Assembly (NCBI GenBank): GCA_026874595.1
Contig: CM049306.1
Span: 31,549,519 to 31,613,518, forward strand
Source: Sipunculus nudus
Taxonomy: Eukaryota; Annelida; Sipuncula; Golfingiida; Sipunculidae
Direction: 5' to 3'
DNA: 64,000 nucleotides
Part shown: one piece after another, positions 48,601 through 55,829 of the stretch
How the letters are laid out: each line of letters starts with the position of its first letter
Numbering within the stretch: position 1 is the first letter of the stretch
The notes under the pieces: model-generated
Told to the model about the DNA's origin: nothing
Databases searched by the model: none
What the model saw: only the letters and a program-made list of their open reading frames with translations
Translations under genes and position numbers: made by a program

Positions 48601-49562
48601 GTGGTCCTGTGTGGGTTCAATTGCCAAACTTCCTGTCAGAGGGACCAGTCCAAATGTGGGTTTTAATCCGACGGTTCCACACCAGCATGACGGCAAGCGG
48701 ATCGATCCACCCGTGTCTGCTCCTATAGCCATGTCCACTTCCCCAGTTGCCACCTAAACCAATATATATAATGTTTTGCTTTAAAAATAGCATAGTTCAT
48801 GATCATGATACCTTCTTCCATTGTATATTCATGTTAAGTACCTTATTCCTGCACCTCTTGATGAGATGAAATTATTATCTGACTTTGTTTTTTTTCACAA
48901 TTTGTTAATACTACCATTGATTTTCTTTATCAAATTTTATTTTGAATTTTCATCATGCAATCTGTCAAATTTTCCTCATAAATAATATTCATCTATCAGA
49001 TGTCATAGAACACCTGGCATGGCATTAAAGAATTATTAAATTAATCTGGAGTTTACCGTATAGATCTTAAAAAGAGGAACATCATTCTTTTTATTGTTAT
49101 TCTTTTCTGATTATATTTCTATATCGACGTTTATGTGACATCGTTCAAGCCGCAATCCAGACATGTGCCTGTTTTTTTTCCAATGAAGTATGTTCGAGAT
49201 GTGCGGCGTAGACTTTTTATCAGAGACTGTTGTTTTGAATTGTTTAGTATGGTAGAAGGTAAGTTCTCGGGTTCCTTTGTTGAAATGAAATATTTTTCTA
49301 AGACATCCAAAGTAGAGGATGTCTTTCAATGAACTTTCCATTAAAAAAATCCACAAAACAGGTGGCATCAGGTCGGTAGAACGGAGTAGTAGTTTTGTTA
49401 AGATATATGAACACTACAATACCAGCACAGCACAGCCATTGGAAGAGCCTCCAGCGTTTCGAGTTTTGTCATGAGGGTTCAGGACTGGTCCAAAGACGCA
49501 TGTGAAGCTGCTCCCGGAAATACACACATTTTCTACATTTGCCTTGCCAGCGATAGTGCAAC
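30871..49562 (-). CDS. Amidase-signature hydrolase, copy 2 (exons 5-12 seen; 5' part missing or outside window)
   Basis: Eight exons on the minus strand (49562-49423, 48753-48553, 44916-44845, 44481-44325, 43586-43524, 42220-42090, 36088-35932, 31064-30871) give 1115 coding bases, 370 codons plus stop. Exon lengths are the same as in copy 1 for exons 5-11 (140, 201, 72, 157, 63, 131, 157), with identical phases, so this is a tandem paralogue. The cis-Ser (GGSSNG) and nucleophile Ser (GADTGGSIR) are present, no frame is broken, and the C-terminus is complete (through VEVTRDAK). I searched the sequence from 49563 to 64000 by eye on the minus strand for the lysine exon and found nothing. The gene is therefore either 5'-truncated or has a first intron longer than 14 kb containing the PLC-like gene on the opposite strand. 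Confidence 0.82.
31450..31582. mobile_element. Small GC-palindromic repeat element (MITE-like)
   Basis: GCCGCGCGGC recurs at about 31470 and 31513, each followed by AAACGCAT; GCGGCAAAACTGCCGC lies at 31552-31567; and ACATGGAAAA appears at 31498 and 31561. The nested short palindromes and the sharp contrast with the AT-rich surroundings suggest a small non-autonomous element in intron 11 of copy 2. Confidence 0.45.
31600..32570. other. Intron 11 of copy 2, no distinct feature
   Basis: Small frames at 31739-32020 have no domain. Part of an intron 4.9 kb long. Confidence 0.35.
32590..33070. repeat. Diverged tandem repeat array, ~125-155 bp units (third family, part 1)
   Basis: The phrase CCACTCCTGAG or a variant recurs at 32696, 32822 and 32979. 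Each is preceded by a CAAATTTCAG-like block and followed by a TGGCGCCACC-like block (33050-33060 reads TGGCGCCACC). Confidence 0.6.
33577..33627. repeat. (TA)n microsatellite
   Basis: About 25 TA units inserted in the third tandem-repeat family. Confidence 0.97.
33628..33900. repeat. Diverged tandem repeat array, ~123 bp units (third family, part 2)
   Basis: ATGCCCAATTTCA recurs at about 33632 and 33755, and GTAGGTGGC(G)CCAC(A) at about 33703 and 33830. It is the same family as 32.6-33.07 kb. Confidence 0.6.
33970..34240. repeat. Short-period degenerate repeat with GAGTGAACT words
   Basis: GAGTGAACT (or GAGTGCACT) occurs at about 33973, 34013, 34038, 34068 and 34200, often after CTGCACT, and GCTATAAATAGA occurs twice (34120, 34172). 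Confidence 0.55.
34815..35500. repeat. Diverged tandem repeat array, ~175 bp units (fourth family)
   Basis: TTCCYRTAACTCAGCCMAAA recurs at about 34997, 35170 and 35458, with an earlier variant near 34823. CACTGAAC and ACCATTTGAA follow in the middle copies. A poly-A run interrupts the last unit at 35477-35495. Confidence 0.65.
35932..36088 (-). CDS. Amidase copy 2, exon 11
   Basis: 157 bases, acceptor CAACAG at 36089-36090, donor GTAAGA at 35931. It encodes [39 protein letters not shown] and [13 protein letters not shown]. Confidence 0.9.
36395..38095 (-). mobile_element. Tandem-repeat element 3 (~10 monomers of 150-160 bp), minus orientation
   Basis: The left edge is terminus B (AGTGGCCCGTGGGCCAGGAC then GCTCAGCTGAA at 36400-36432) and the right edge is terminus A (AGCTCAGATGACTTACAGTC then AGCTGACCT at about 38092). 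Monomers are marked by AGGTTTCCAA(A/G)GA at about 36733, 36890, 37320, 37480 and 37945, with variants at about 37050, 37640 and 37797. The monomers at 37320 and 37480 are nearly identical over more than 140 bases, pointing to recent unequal exchange. It lies in intron 10 of amidase copy 2. Confidence 0.8.
39600..40315. mobile_element. Tandem-repeat family fragments
   Basis: ATGCATATTGATCATGGAGT occurs twice (39603 and 39960). GAGGTCAATAAAAAA/GAGGTCCATGAAAAA monomers lie at 39735 and 40131. Terminus-B sequences lie at about 39840-39866 and 40280-40311. Two partial copies are arranged head to tail. Confidence 0.55.
40930..41104 (-). mobile_element. tRNA-derived SINE-like element
   Basis: On the minus strand, GGATAACTGAGTGGTAAAAC (A-box-like) is followed after about 35 bases by CCAGGTTCGATCCCCGG (B-box GGTTCGATCC), the layout of an RNA polymerase III internal promoter. 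A full cloverleaf cannot be drawn with confidence, so a SINE head is preferred to a working tRNA gene. Confidence 0.55.
41461..41468. promoter_or_regulatory. CRE-type palindrome in promoter-like block
   Basis: A full TGACGTCA with a nearby reverse CCAAT box (ATTGG at about 41475), in a GC-richer block than the rest of the intron. Regulatory role is unproven. Confidence 0.25.
41739..42002 (+). CDS. Unrecognised 87-residue ORF in intron 10 of amidase copy 2
   Basis: The frame starts [20 protein letters not shown] and ends [10 protein letters not shown] recognise no family. It has A at -3 of the ATG and follows about 340 bases of unusually GC-rich sequence with a TGACGTCA site (41461) and an ATTGG box (41475). 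It could be a first exon of an intron-nested gene, part of a mobile element, or chance. Confidence 0.2.
   Translation: MLAKRIATIRVQATWRWFREAIRAETDTTFWARVPDSVTQIGHEYSFPWQRCKDKDVKIKRTPTENMHKFDFLTAELYPNEGIDINT
41876..41889. promoter_or_regulatory. RFX X-box-like palindrome
   Basis: GTTTCCATGGCAAC matches the X-box pattern except at one position of the left half-site. It sits inside the unrecognised ORF, which weakens one of the two readings. Confidence 0.25.
42090..42220 (-). CDS. Amidase copy 2, exon 10
   Basis: 131 bases, acceptor TGTTTCAG at 42221-42222, donor GTAAGT at 42089. It encodes [40 protein letters not shown] and RYMK. It lies inside a longer open frame whose other parts are intron. 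Confidence 0.88.
43524..43586 (-). CDS. Amidase copy 2, exon 9
   Basis: 63 bases, acceptor TTTTAG at 43587-43588, donor GTATGA at 43523. It encodes [20 protein letters not shown]. It aligns with exon 9 of copy 1 without gaps. Confidence 0.82.
44325..44481 (-). CDS. Amidase copy 2, exon 8
   Basis: 157 bases, acceptor TAACAG at 44482-44483, donor GTATGT at 44324. It encodes [38 protein letters not shown] and [13 protein letters not shown]. The frame is open and all substitutions against copy 1 are conservative except Gly/Asp. Confidence 0.9.
44845..44916 (-). CDS. Amidase copy 2, exon 7
   Basis: 72 bases, acceptor GTAG at 44917-44918, donor GTACAT at 44844. It encodes [20 protein letters not shown] plus YTKM, with one residue different from copy 1. 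Confidence 0.86.
44917..48000. other. Intron 6 of amidase copy 2, mostly featureless
   Basis: Very AT-rich, with low-complexity A/T stretches. The small frames at 46119-46654 and 47732-47932 carry no domain. No splice-supported exon was found between exon 7 and exon 6. Confidence 0.4.
48000..48535. mobile_element. Second tandem-repeat family, copy 1 (~140-145 bp units)
   Basis: Starts with ACACCTCCGTTTGTGG and a CCGTCCGTCTGTTCGTCCGT run. Monomers are marked by TTTCACATAT(A/G)GCTC at about 48088, 48233 and 48373, each with a following GAGGTCA...GGGACCCA block. It ends with the palindrome GCACCGCTTTGCGGTGC at about 48508. It sits in intron 6 of copy 2, starting about 20 bases from exon 6. Confidence 0.65.
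48553..48753 (-). CDS. Amidase copy 2, exon 6 (amidase signature)
   Basis: 201 bases, acceptor GTTTAG at 48754-48755, donor GTAGGG at 48552. It encodes [37 protein letters not shown] and [20 protein letters not shown]. The nucleophile Ser is intact. Confidence 0.94.
49423..49562 (-). CDS. Amidase copy 2, exon 5 (cis-serine)
   Basis: 140 bases, acceptor CGACAG at 49563-49564, donor GTATTG at 49422. It encodes [20 protein letters not shown] through [19 protein letters not shown] and CAVL. The cis-serine motif is closer to the family consensus than in copy 1. It starts with two bases that need one base from a preceding exon, so an upstream exon is expected. Confidence 0.88.
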
Positions 49563-50247
49563 CTGTCGACAAAAATAATACCCTATTCGAAAATCCATTC
49601 TTAGATTCGACAATGACAGTATTTCATACCAAGAATATTTTAAAATCAAGTTACTTAACTGAAGATAACATGTACATTACGCCTATTTACTCTCAAGTGT
49701 TAATACTTTATATCATAAACATATTTATATCAAGTCACTTCTACGACTATTCATGATAATATAATTCTTTCAAATTCTTAATACTTCTCATATTTGACAT
49801 TGTGCACAAATTTGATGGGGAAATCCAGAATGAGCACTATAAACGTCCCTCCTTCTCCGTTATGTCACAGAAACGTTGCATGCCAGATGTCATTAACACT
49901 CGGTTGAGTTTGATCACAATATTATTTTATAGTCTCTGGATTCCTCTGAGAGGTATATATTTATGAAAATAAATTATTTTCGCTCCATATTTGGAGATAC
50001 TGTAGTATCTTGATTTCAAACGGTTAATCGGTCCATCAGTCTCGCTCTCAATAAACTTAAAATACACGTACGTTATTCAATATTTGACAATGAAACGATT
50101 AAATCCCAGCTTAGTGTGCTTCGATTTAAATACGCAAGATAAATCTGGTTCTTTGTTTTCGTATTCACCCAAAGACATGCATCCCTCCATACCCGCCAAC
50201 CCCTCCAACGACTGTTAAGTATCTAAAGCCCAAGTCACATCACGTCT

Positions 50248-50484
50248 ATGATCCCCTACCGAGTTGTTTTTTTTTTTGGCCTGAAAGTGGACTTTTCGAG
50301 CGAGCTTCGGCCCGACATTGTTTACACGGACAAACCTCGCCAGTATTTGAACAGTTCTTTTGGAGGCTCGGCGCTCTTTAGCGCAGAGTTAAAGAGCGAC
50401 GAGGACTCGCTGGAAATCGGCGAAAGATTTGCACGAAGGCACCTCGAGAAGAGATCGCCGAGGCTTACAGTGAGCACCGCTTAG
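50248..50484 (+). CDS. Unrecognised 78-residue ORF in GC-rich block
   Basis: The frame has a good coding look in its middle (ELRPDIVYTDKPRQYLNSSF, then SAELKSDEDSLEIGERFARR), with charged residues and no low complexity, in a block (50260-50650) clearly GC-richer than its surroundings. I recognise no family and see no convincing splice sites. It could be an exon or part of the neighbouring foldback insertion complex. Confidence 0.25.
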   Translation: MIPYRVVFFFGLKVDFSSELRPDIVYTDKPRQYLNSSFGGSALFSAELKSDEDSLEIGERFARRHLEKRSPRLTVSTA

Positions 50485-50671
50485 GGATCTTTGGGATCAT
50501 CCGAAGTTTCCAGTCGCTTTTCCACCGCTAACAGGTCCAAACTGGTAGGGGGGGGGGCATTTACGAGCCCATGTCGAGTTAGAGAGGGTCGGATGCGTTC
50601 CGAACGATGGTCGGAGCCAGGAGGAGCGGATGTGCTTCCAACGACGTCCTGTCGGGTCCTCATATACGGCG

Positions 50672-51023
50672 GCTGATTTAGGACACAGAAAAAAATATTT
50701 ATTTCGAGATCCCGCGATAACAACTCGAGATCCCGACATTGCATCTCGAGATCTCGACATAAAATTTCACCAAAAAATATTTGCTGCAGAAAAAAAATGT
50801 CTTTCTCAAATTCTCGAGATATCTCGAGATATTATGTCGAGATTTCGAGATAATATTTCGAGATCTCGAATAAATATCTCGCGATCTCGCCTTAACATCT
50901 AGAGATCTTGAGATTAATCATATTTTTCTGCAGCAAAATATTTTTGTGATAATTTATGTCGTGATCTCGAGATTTTATGTCGAGATCTCGAGATAAATAT
51001 TTTTTTCTGTGTCCTAAATCAGC
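50672..51023. mobile_element. Foldback/MITE element with 31-bp perfect TIRs and TCGAGATCTCGA core
   Basis: Left terminus 50672-50702 and right terminus 50993-51023 are exact inverted copies (GCTGATTTAGGACACAG, then an A-run and TATTTAT). Inside, a second inverted pair around TTTGCTGCAGAAAAAAA (about 50780) and TTTTTCTGCAGCAAAATATT (about 50925) flanks many variants of CTCGAGATCTCGA, itself a palindrome. Total length is 352 bases, with no coding capacity. Almost the whole element can fold into hairpins. Confidence 0.9.
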
Positions 51024-51136
51024 TTTACCGTACCTTTACATTTCAGGTGCAGGAAAAATTTCTAGGCCGCACCTCGATATTGATTTGACCATAATTTAAA
51101 AGTGAACCATTTGTCATGACGATCAGGGGACTATGA

Positions 51137-51300
51137 AGCGTTGCGGGGTGACATAAAAGCGTACCGAACTGTCTTGCTAGTGAAGCCTGCTTTTCTAGCT
51201 AAGCGGTTGGTACGCCGGACATGTGCGCCACCGATATGGGTTCGAAACCCGGATCGGCCCAGTATTTTCCATTGAATAATATGTCATCGTAACTAAAATG
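51137..51300 (+). mobile_element. tRNA-like SINE unit 1
   Basis: TAGCTAAGCGGTTGGTACGC (A-box-like) and GGGTTCGAAACCCGG (B-box) lie about 35 bases apart at 51197-51252. The unit, from CGGGGTGACATAAAAG on, is repeated 282 bases downstream. Confidence 0.6.
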
Positions 51301-51417
51301 GGGGCTCGTCCAACGTGACGGTAAACTTTGTGGCCCAGGGAAAAAAACTAGCCAAAGTGTGACTCCTGGGATAATAAGTCTTGTTCTGATAGCAGAACGC
51401 TCTTGAAAGGGGTTGTG

Positions 51418-51575
51418 TTACGGGGTGACATAAAAGTGGACCGAACTGTCTCGCTAGTAAATCTTGCTTTTTTAGCTAAGCGGTTGGTACGCCGGACATG
51501 TGCGCCACCGACATCGGTTCGAATCCCGGATCGGCCCAGTATATTCCCCCTGAAAAATTTGTCTTCGTATAAAGA
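51418..51575 (+). mobile_element. tRNA-like SINE unit 2
   Basis: A direct repeat of the unit at 51137 with about 85% identity by eye: CGGGGTGACATAAAAGTGGA, TAGCTAAGCGGTTGGTACGC and CGGTTCGAATCCCGG. The B-box matches the GGTTCGANTCC consensus exactly. Confidence 0.6.
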
Positions 51576-51639
51576 CATTCACAAAAGGAATCTTATCATC
51601 TGAATTCCAAATTTTGTAGGTGGTTTCCCCATTCAACTG

Positions 51640-52095
51640 AGGCATAACTCGGAGGACACGGGTTACAGTGACCATTTAGAAGGTTCTAGGTCCAATGATT
51701 ACGAAAAAAATGCAAAAAAAACCCGAAATAATTCAGATGGCGCCACCAACTTGCAGAAACTGATGAAATAGTCTATGATGAATATCAAGCAAAAAATCAT
51801 GGTGATCAATGCATTAGTTGTTTTTTTAACAAATTTGTTATTAGTCGAGGGGGGGGGGGGGTTATTTTGAACCACATAGCTCGGAGTTATTGGTAACAGC
51901 GACCTACTTTCACGTTTCCCAGAAATCTGTTCATGGACCTCCCTGGATGTCAAGTTAGAAGATTCAAGGTCCATTGGTTACGATTTCCAAGGGATCATGG
52001 TGACCAATGCATTAGTCTATCAGATACTGCAGCTTTGGTATGACATGTTTAATTATTGAGGAGGGTACTTCTGAGCTCGGAGGATATTGGTAACA
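51640..52095. repeat. Tandem-repeat family fragments (first family)
   Basis: Monomer marks AAGGTTCTAGGTCCAATG (about 51670) and CTCCCTGGATGTCAAGTTAG (about 51940), AAGATTCAAGGTCCATTGG at 51959, and a poly-G run at 51850. No clear termini. Confidence 0.5.
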
Positions 52096-52099
52096 AAGA

Positions 52100-53140
52100 C
52101 CTAACACATGTCGCATAACACGTCACTGCAAATACAGGCATGTGATTAAAGTTTGTTTCATTATTATATACTCTTGAAATAATTACGTAACATTATCTAT
52201 GCTTTGAAAAAATGTAGCTTGACCTTAAAATAATCAATAAAGTAAGGAGGTAGTTCTCCCAAAGGGAAATTAACATCAACTTGCTTGCACTGAATGACTT
52301 CTCCCATCAAAACCAGGTGTGACATTGAAACTTACAAATATGCAGTATGTTGGTTTCAGGTCCCTCAGTACACCTGCATCACTTTTTAAGCCTCGTATTT
52401 ATACAAAATTAACTTTTACTTCTTGTCATGTCCCGTTTCGGTAAAAAGCATGCATAATTGACTATCCAGATTGCCCCAGTGTCCTGTATGTTTATATGTG
52501 TAGTCATATTTATTGTAGAGTTTTATAAAGAGACAAAAGCTTATCATTCGTTGGGCACTTAAGTTCCTTGTCTAAGCAGGTGATTTCGGTAACCCGTCCG
52601 TCAGTCACTAACCATCTTATTTGTTTTTTCATCCGCATGATCTCAAGAGCCATCTGAGAAATTGATGTGAAACGTTCGTTTATATGAGAGCTTTGCGAAT
52701 CAAATTGGAGCTGTTAGAAATCCAATGTATCAGTTAAGGAGAAATCATGGAATTAAGTTGGTTCGCGTAGTCCCAAGAGCCGAAAGAGCATGTGTCAATC
52801 CATTTAAGCAGGTTTGGTCCTTATAAGAGGATGTGCGCTCTCTGAGTTAATACCCTAAGAAATTGTATATGGCTACCAGGCAGCCATCTTGGTCTTCTTT
52901 CTGAGAAGGATCATAATTGAGCACCACTACGTGATGGTCTGAGGTACGAATAATTTATTTGTATTGTTTTGATATATCACTACAGAAGAGTGTTTTGTAA
53001 ATTAAACATGCATGAGAATAACTTTATTTGTTACATATTAGTTATACAAAAAAACGATTAGTTATAAAATATTATTATATAATACAATATGACTTTAGTT
53101 GCTCACAAGTTATACAAGTTATACATAAAGCGATTAGTTA
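52100..53140. other. Gene-free stretch
   Basis: AT-rich, no domain, no clear repeat other than short A/T runs. Confidence 0.35.
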
Positions 53141-53142
53141 TT

Positions 53143-53146
<4 letters not shown>

Positions 53147-53188
<42 letters not shown>
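53147..53188. repeat. (TA)n microsatellite
   Basis: About 20 TA units directly before the foldback element at 53.2 kb. Confidence 0.97.
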
Positions 53189-53190
<2 letters not shown>

Positions 53191-53195
53191 CACCA

Positions 53196-53498
53196 CATGA
53201 AAAGTACTTCAGTGTGTCTTACCAATGGTAACTCTCAGTTTCACGCCAGAGGGTATAACTGTGTTTGAGAATAGTTCCTTTCGCTTGTTGAGTTGTACTG
53301 AAAAAGCGAAATGAACTAATCTCAAAGTGTCGTCATTCAGTAAAACAACCGAACCGCGCAAAGAACAAATGACCACTGAGAATCTCTGTGACGAGTACCC
53401 GGTCGTCTGATGATCGCCAAAGGGTTAACACAGTTATACCCTCTGTCGTGAAACTCAGTTGCCATGGGTAACACACACTGACGTGTTTTACATGTAGT
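53196..53498. mobile_element. Foldback element with ~75-bp arms carrying X-box-like palindromes
   Basis: Left arm 53196-53270 and right arm 53424-53498 are inverted copies, about 80% identical by eye; shared blocks are AGAGGGTATAACTGTGTT, CAGTTTCACG and TCAGTGTGT. The right arm holds GTTGCCATGGGTAAC (53458-53472) and the left its counterpart (53218-53232), both of the RFX X-box form. No coding capacity. Confidence 0.7.
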
Positions 53499-53807
53499 AT
53501 ATAGCTCTACATCGATCGTATAGAGCACTTTACCGCTTCTACTGGGTCTATCATGATAATATATATATATATAACAATATATCTATACTAGTTGCATATT
53601 TACCATATTTAACCAGATATTGAACTCCGCATAAAACTGCGTGTCCACTTATGCGGTACGGATACGGATACGGATGCGAATGCGAACGCGTCCAAAATCC
53701 GTAAATCGCGCATATGGAATAAAGAAGGACTGTGTCCATTAATACGGTGCGGGGTGCATTGCGGATACGGCTATGTTTTTTGCCAACCGGACCATGTAGG
53801 AGCGGGT

Positions 53808-53848
53808 ACACACACACACACACTCACACACACACACACACGCGCGCG
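53808..53848. repeat. (CA)n-(CG)n microsatellite
   Basis: A CA run with two interruptions, ending in CGCGCGCG. Confidence 0.95.
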
Positions 53849-54186
53849 AGCGTATATGCATACAGGTGAGGACCTTGCTTTCACACTATACTTCCGAGGA
53901 CGAATAGTTTTGCAGAGTTAGCAAGAAGAGCCCTTGAGATCCTAAACATTTAGGGTACGCATGTTTCCTTGCACCCTTTTTTAAAGAAAAAGGCTGGTTA
54001 GACAGGAGAACGATGTGTTGACTCAGCGCGTAACTTGCGAGGACAACTTGCGAGGACTTTCAGTGTATGTCATGTTCTCGTGTCATAGAGAGGACGTACA
54101 AATCAGCATATCAAGCACGCTTGTGTTAAAAAAATTTATTTATAACAGGATTACAAAAGTAGCCGATCAGGCTAAAATACATGCTT

Positions 54187-54191
<5 letters not shown>

Positions 54192-54245
<54 letters not shown>
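54192..54245. repeat. (TA)n microsatellite
   Basis: About 27 TA units. Confidence 0.97.
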
Positions 54246-54247
<2 letters not shown>

Positions 54248-55025
54248 ACATTATATAAGACATCACAGTACAGGTAAAAGTACATAAAGTATGTGAAGAT
54301 ATAATATGTTTAGATAAATGTTGTGATTCAATGTATATTCATAATCTTCACCAAAAGGAAACAAGACACAAGCAATACGGTTAGAAAGCAATCAATTAAT
54401 AATATAATGGTGTAACATGCCCTCTCGATACAATAATTGCAAAGCAAAAAAAAAAATACTAACTATAAACATATATTTACACATATTAACACTGGATGGG
54501 AAGATTAATTATTTTTATCATGTGAAACGTTTTGGGACTTTTATAAACTTTAGAACCAAGCCGCTCACAGTTTTTCATGACAGATCAGAAGGTATACCTA
54601 TCATGTAGATAAGAAAATCTTTTATTTTTTTGTTTCCTGTTAACTCCTGGTAATATAAGGTTTCTAATTCTAACTTCTCACGATCTAAATAAAATCTGAT
54701 ACCGCTAAACAGGTTGGTTAACCAGTTTAAACATATTATCGAGCACCAGGCTTACACACACACACACTTTTCTAACCATCTGGCAAAGCTCTCAATAGAT
54801 GGCACTGTCAAATACACACAAAACAAATTTTTTAAGCAAAACGTTCTTTCTGAGGACTTGCAAGAAACTTCTCCTGCATAGTTTTCCCGGCTTTTTAAAT
54901 GCTTTAAACATGTTTTTACAGCTTTTCGTTTGCGAGGACCCATTTGTAAGTCCTCACAAGAAGAAAAAGTCCTCGCGCGTTTGGTGTGTAGTCAATATCG
55001 TGTCCTCTTTAGTACGGTTATACAA

Positions 55026-55032
55026 ACACACA

Positions 55033-55102
<70 letters not shown>
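55026..55102. repeat. (CA)n-(TA)n compound microsatellite
   Basis: A CA run to 55070, then TG and a TA run to 55102. Confidence 0.97.
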
Positions 55103-55107
<5 letters not shown>

Positions 55108-55697
55108 TTCAGCATCCCTGAGTGACATATTCTACTATATATATAATTATTATTATTATTAAATATATTATATTATATAAAATATATCATATTTCAAATA
55201 ATTTTGAATAATTATAATGTTTTAGAAAAAATAAGTTATTTTGTGAATTCTAAGCAAGGTAAAGATATAACATTTTTTAGTAAATGGACCCATAGTCTTT
55301 AATTCTATTAGTTAATTTATATCATTTGCAATATTATTATGTTATTCTCTGAAAAGTGGGGGGATGATTACATTGACCATCCCCCTTGCCAAAATGTTGG
55401 GTATATATACCCCCTATCTCCCTATATTGACGCCCCTGTTAAAAACGCACTGACAAACGTATCTAATGGACACACACACAAAATATCCGCATACGTATCC
55501 GCTGACGCACCGCATCCTTCAAGTAGACACCCGGCTTAAGGGGTGAAGCCGGCCACACACTTGGGAATTTGTTGCACCACAGCTGCGAATCATAATTGTT
55601 GCGCGACAAGTCCCAGTGTAGGTATATAAATATGTAGTCTATGAATATGATGCAACATTTGTTGCATATGTTGCAGGCAATAGGATTTTTTCCGGGC

Positions 55698-55722
55698 GTG
55701 GGGGGGGGGGGGGGGGAGGGGT
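55698..55722. repeat. Poly-G tract
   Basis: A run of about 18 G after GGGCGTG, then AGGGG. Prone to length error in assembly. Confidence 0.9.
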
Positions 55723-55768
55723 GCCAGAAGATGAAACAAAAAATATAGATAGTCAATAAACATAAATG

Positions 55769-55769
<1 letters not shown>

Positions 55770-55822
<53 letters not shown>

Positions 55823-55828
55823 GTATAT
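55770..55828. repeat. (AT)n-(GTAT)n microsatellite
   Basis: About 20 AT units followed by four GTAT units. Confidence 0.97.
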
Positions 55829-55829
55829 T

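Larger units (their letters stand above)
53638..55540. repeat. Inverted pair of GCGGATACG-type repeats
   Basis: GTGTCCACTTATGCGGTACG at 53641 and the inverse orientation near 55480-55535 (CGCATACGTATCCGC, GCACCGCATCC, AGTAGACAC) resemble each other. They may be ends of one ~1.9 kb insertion, or two independent MITEs. Confidence 0.35.

Noticed and set aside
51195-51255. A functional tRNA gene
   Set aside because: A and B boxes fit, but I could not pair an acceptor stem or anticodon arm, and the whole neighbourhood is duplicated, which favours a SINE.
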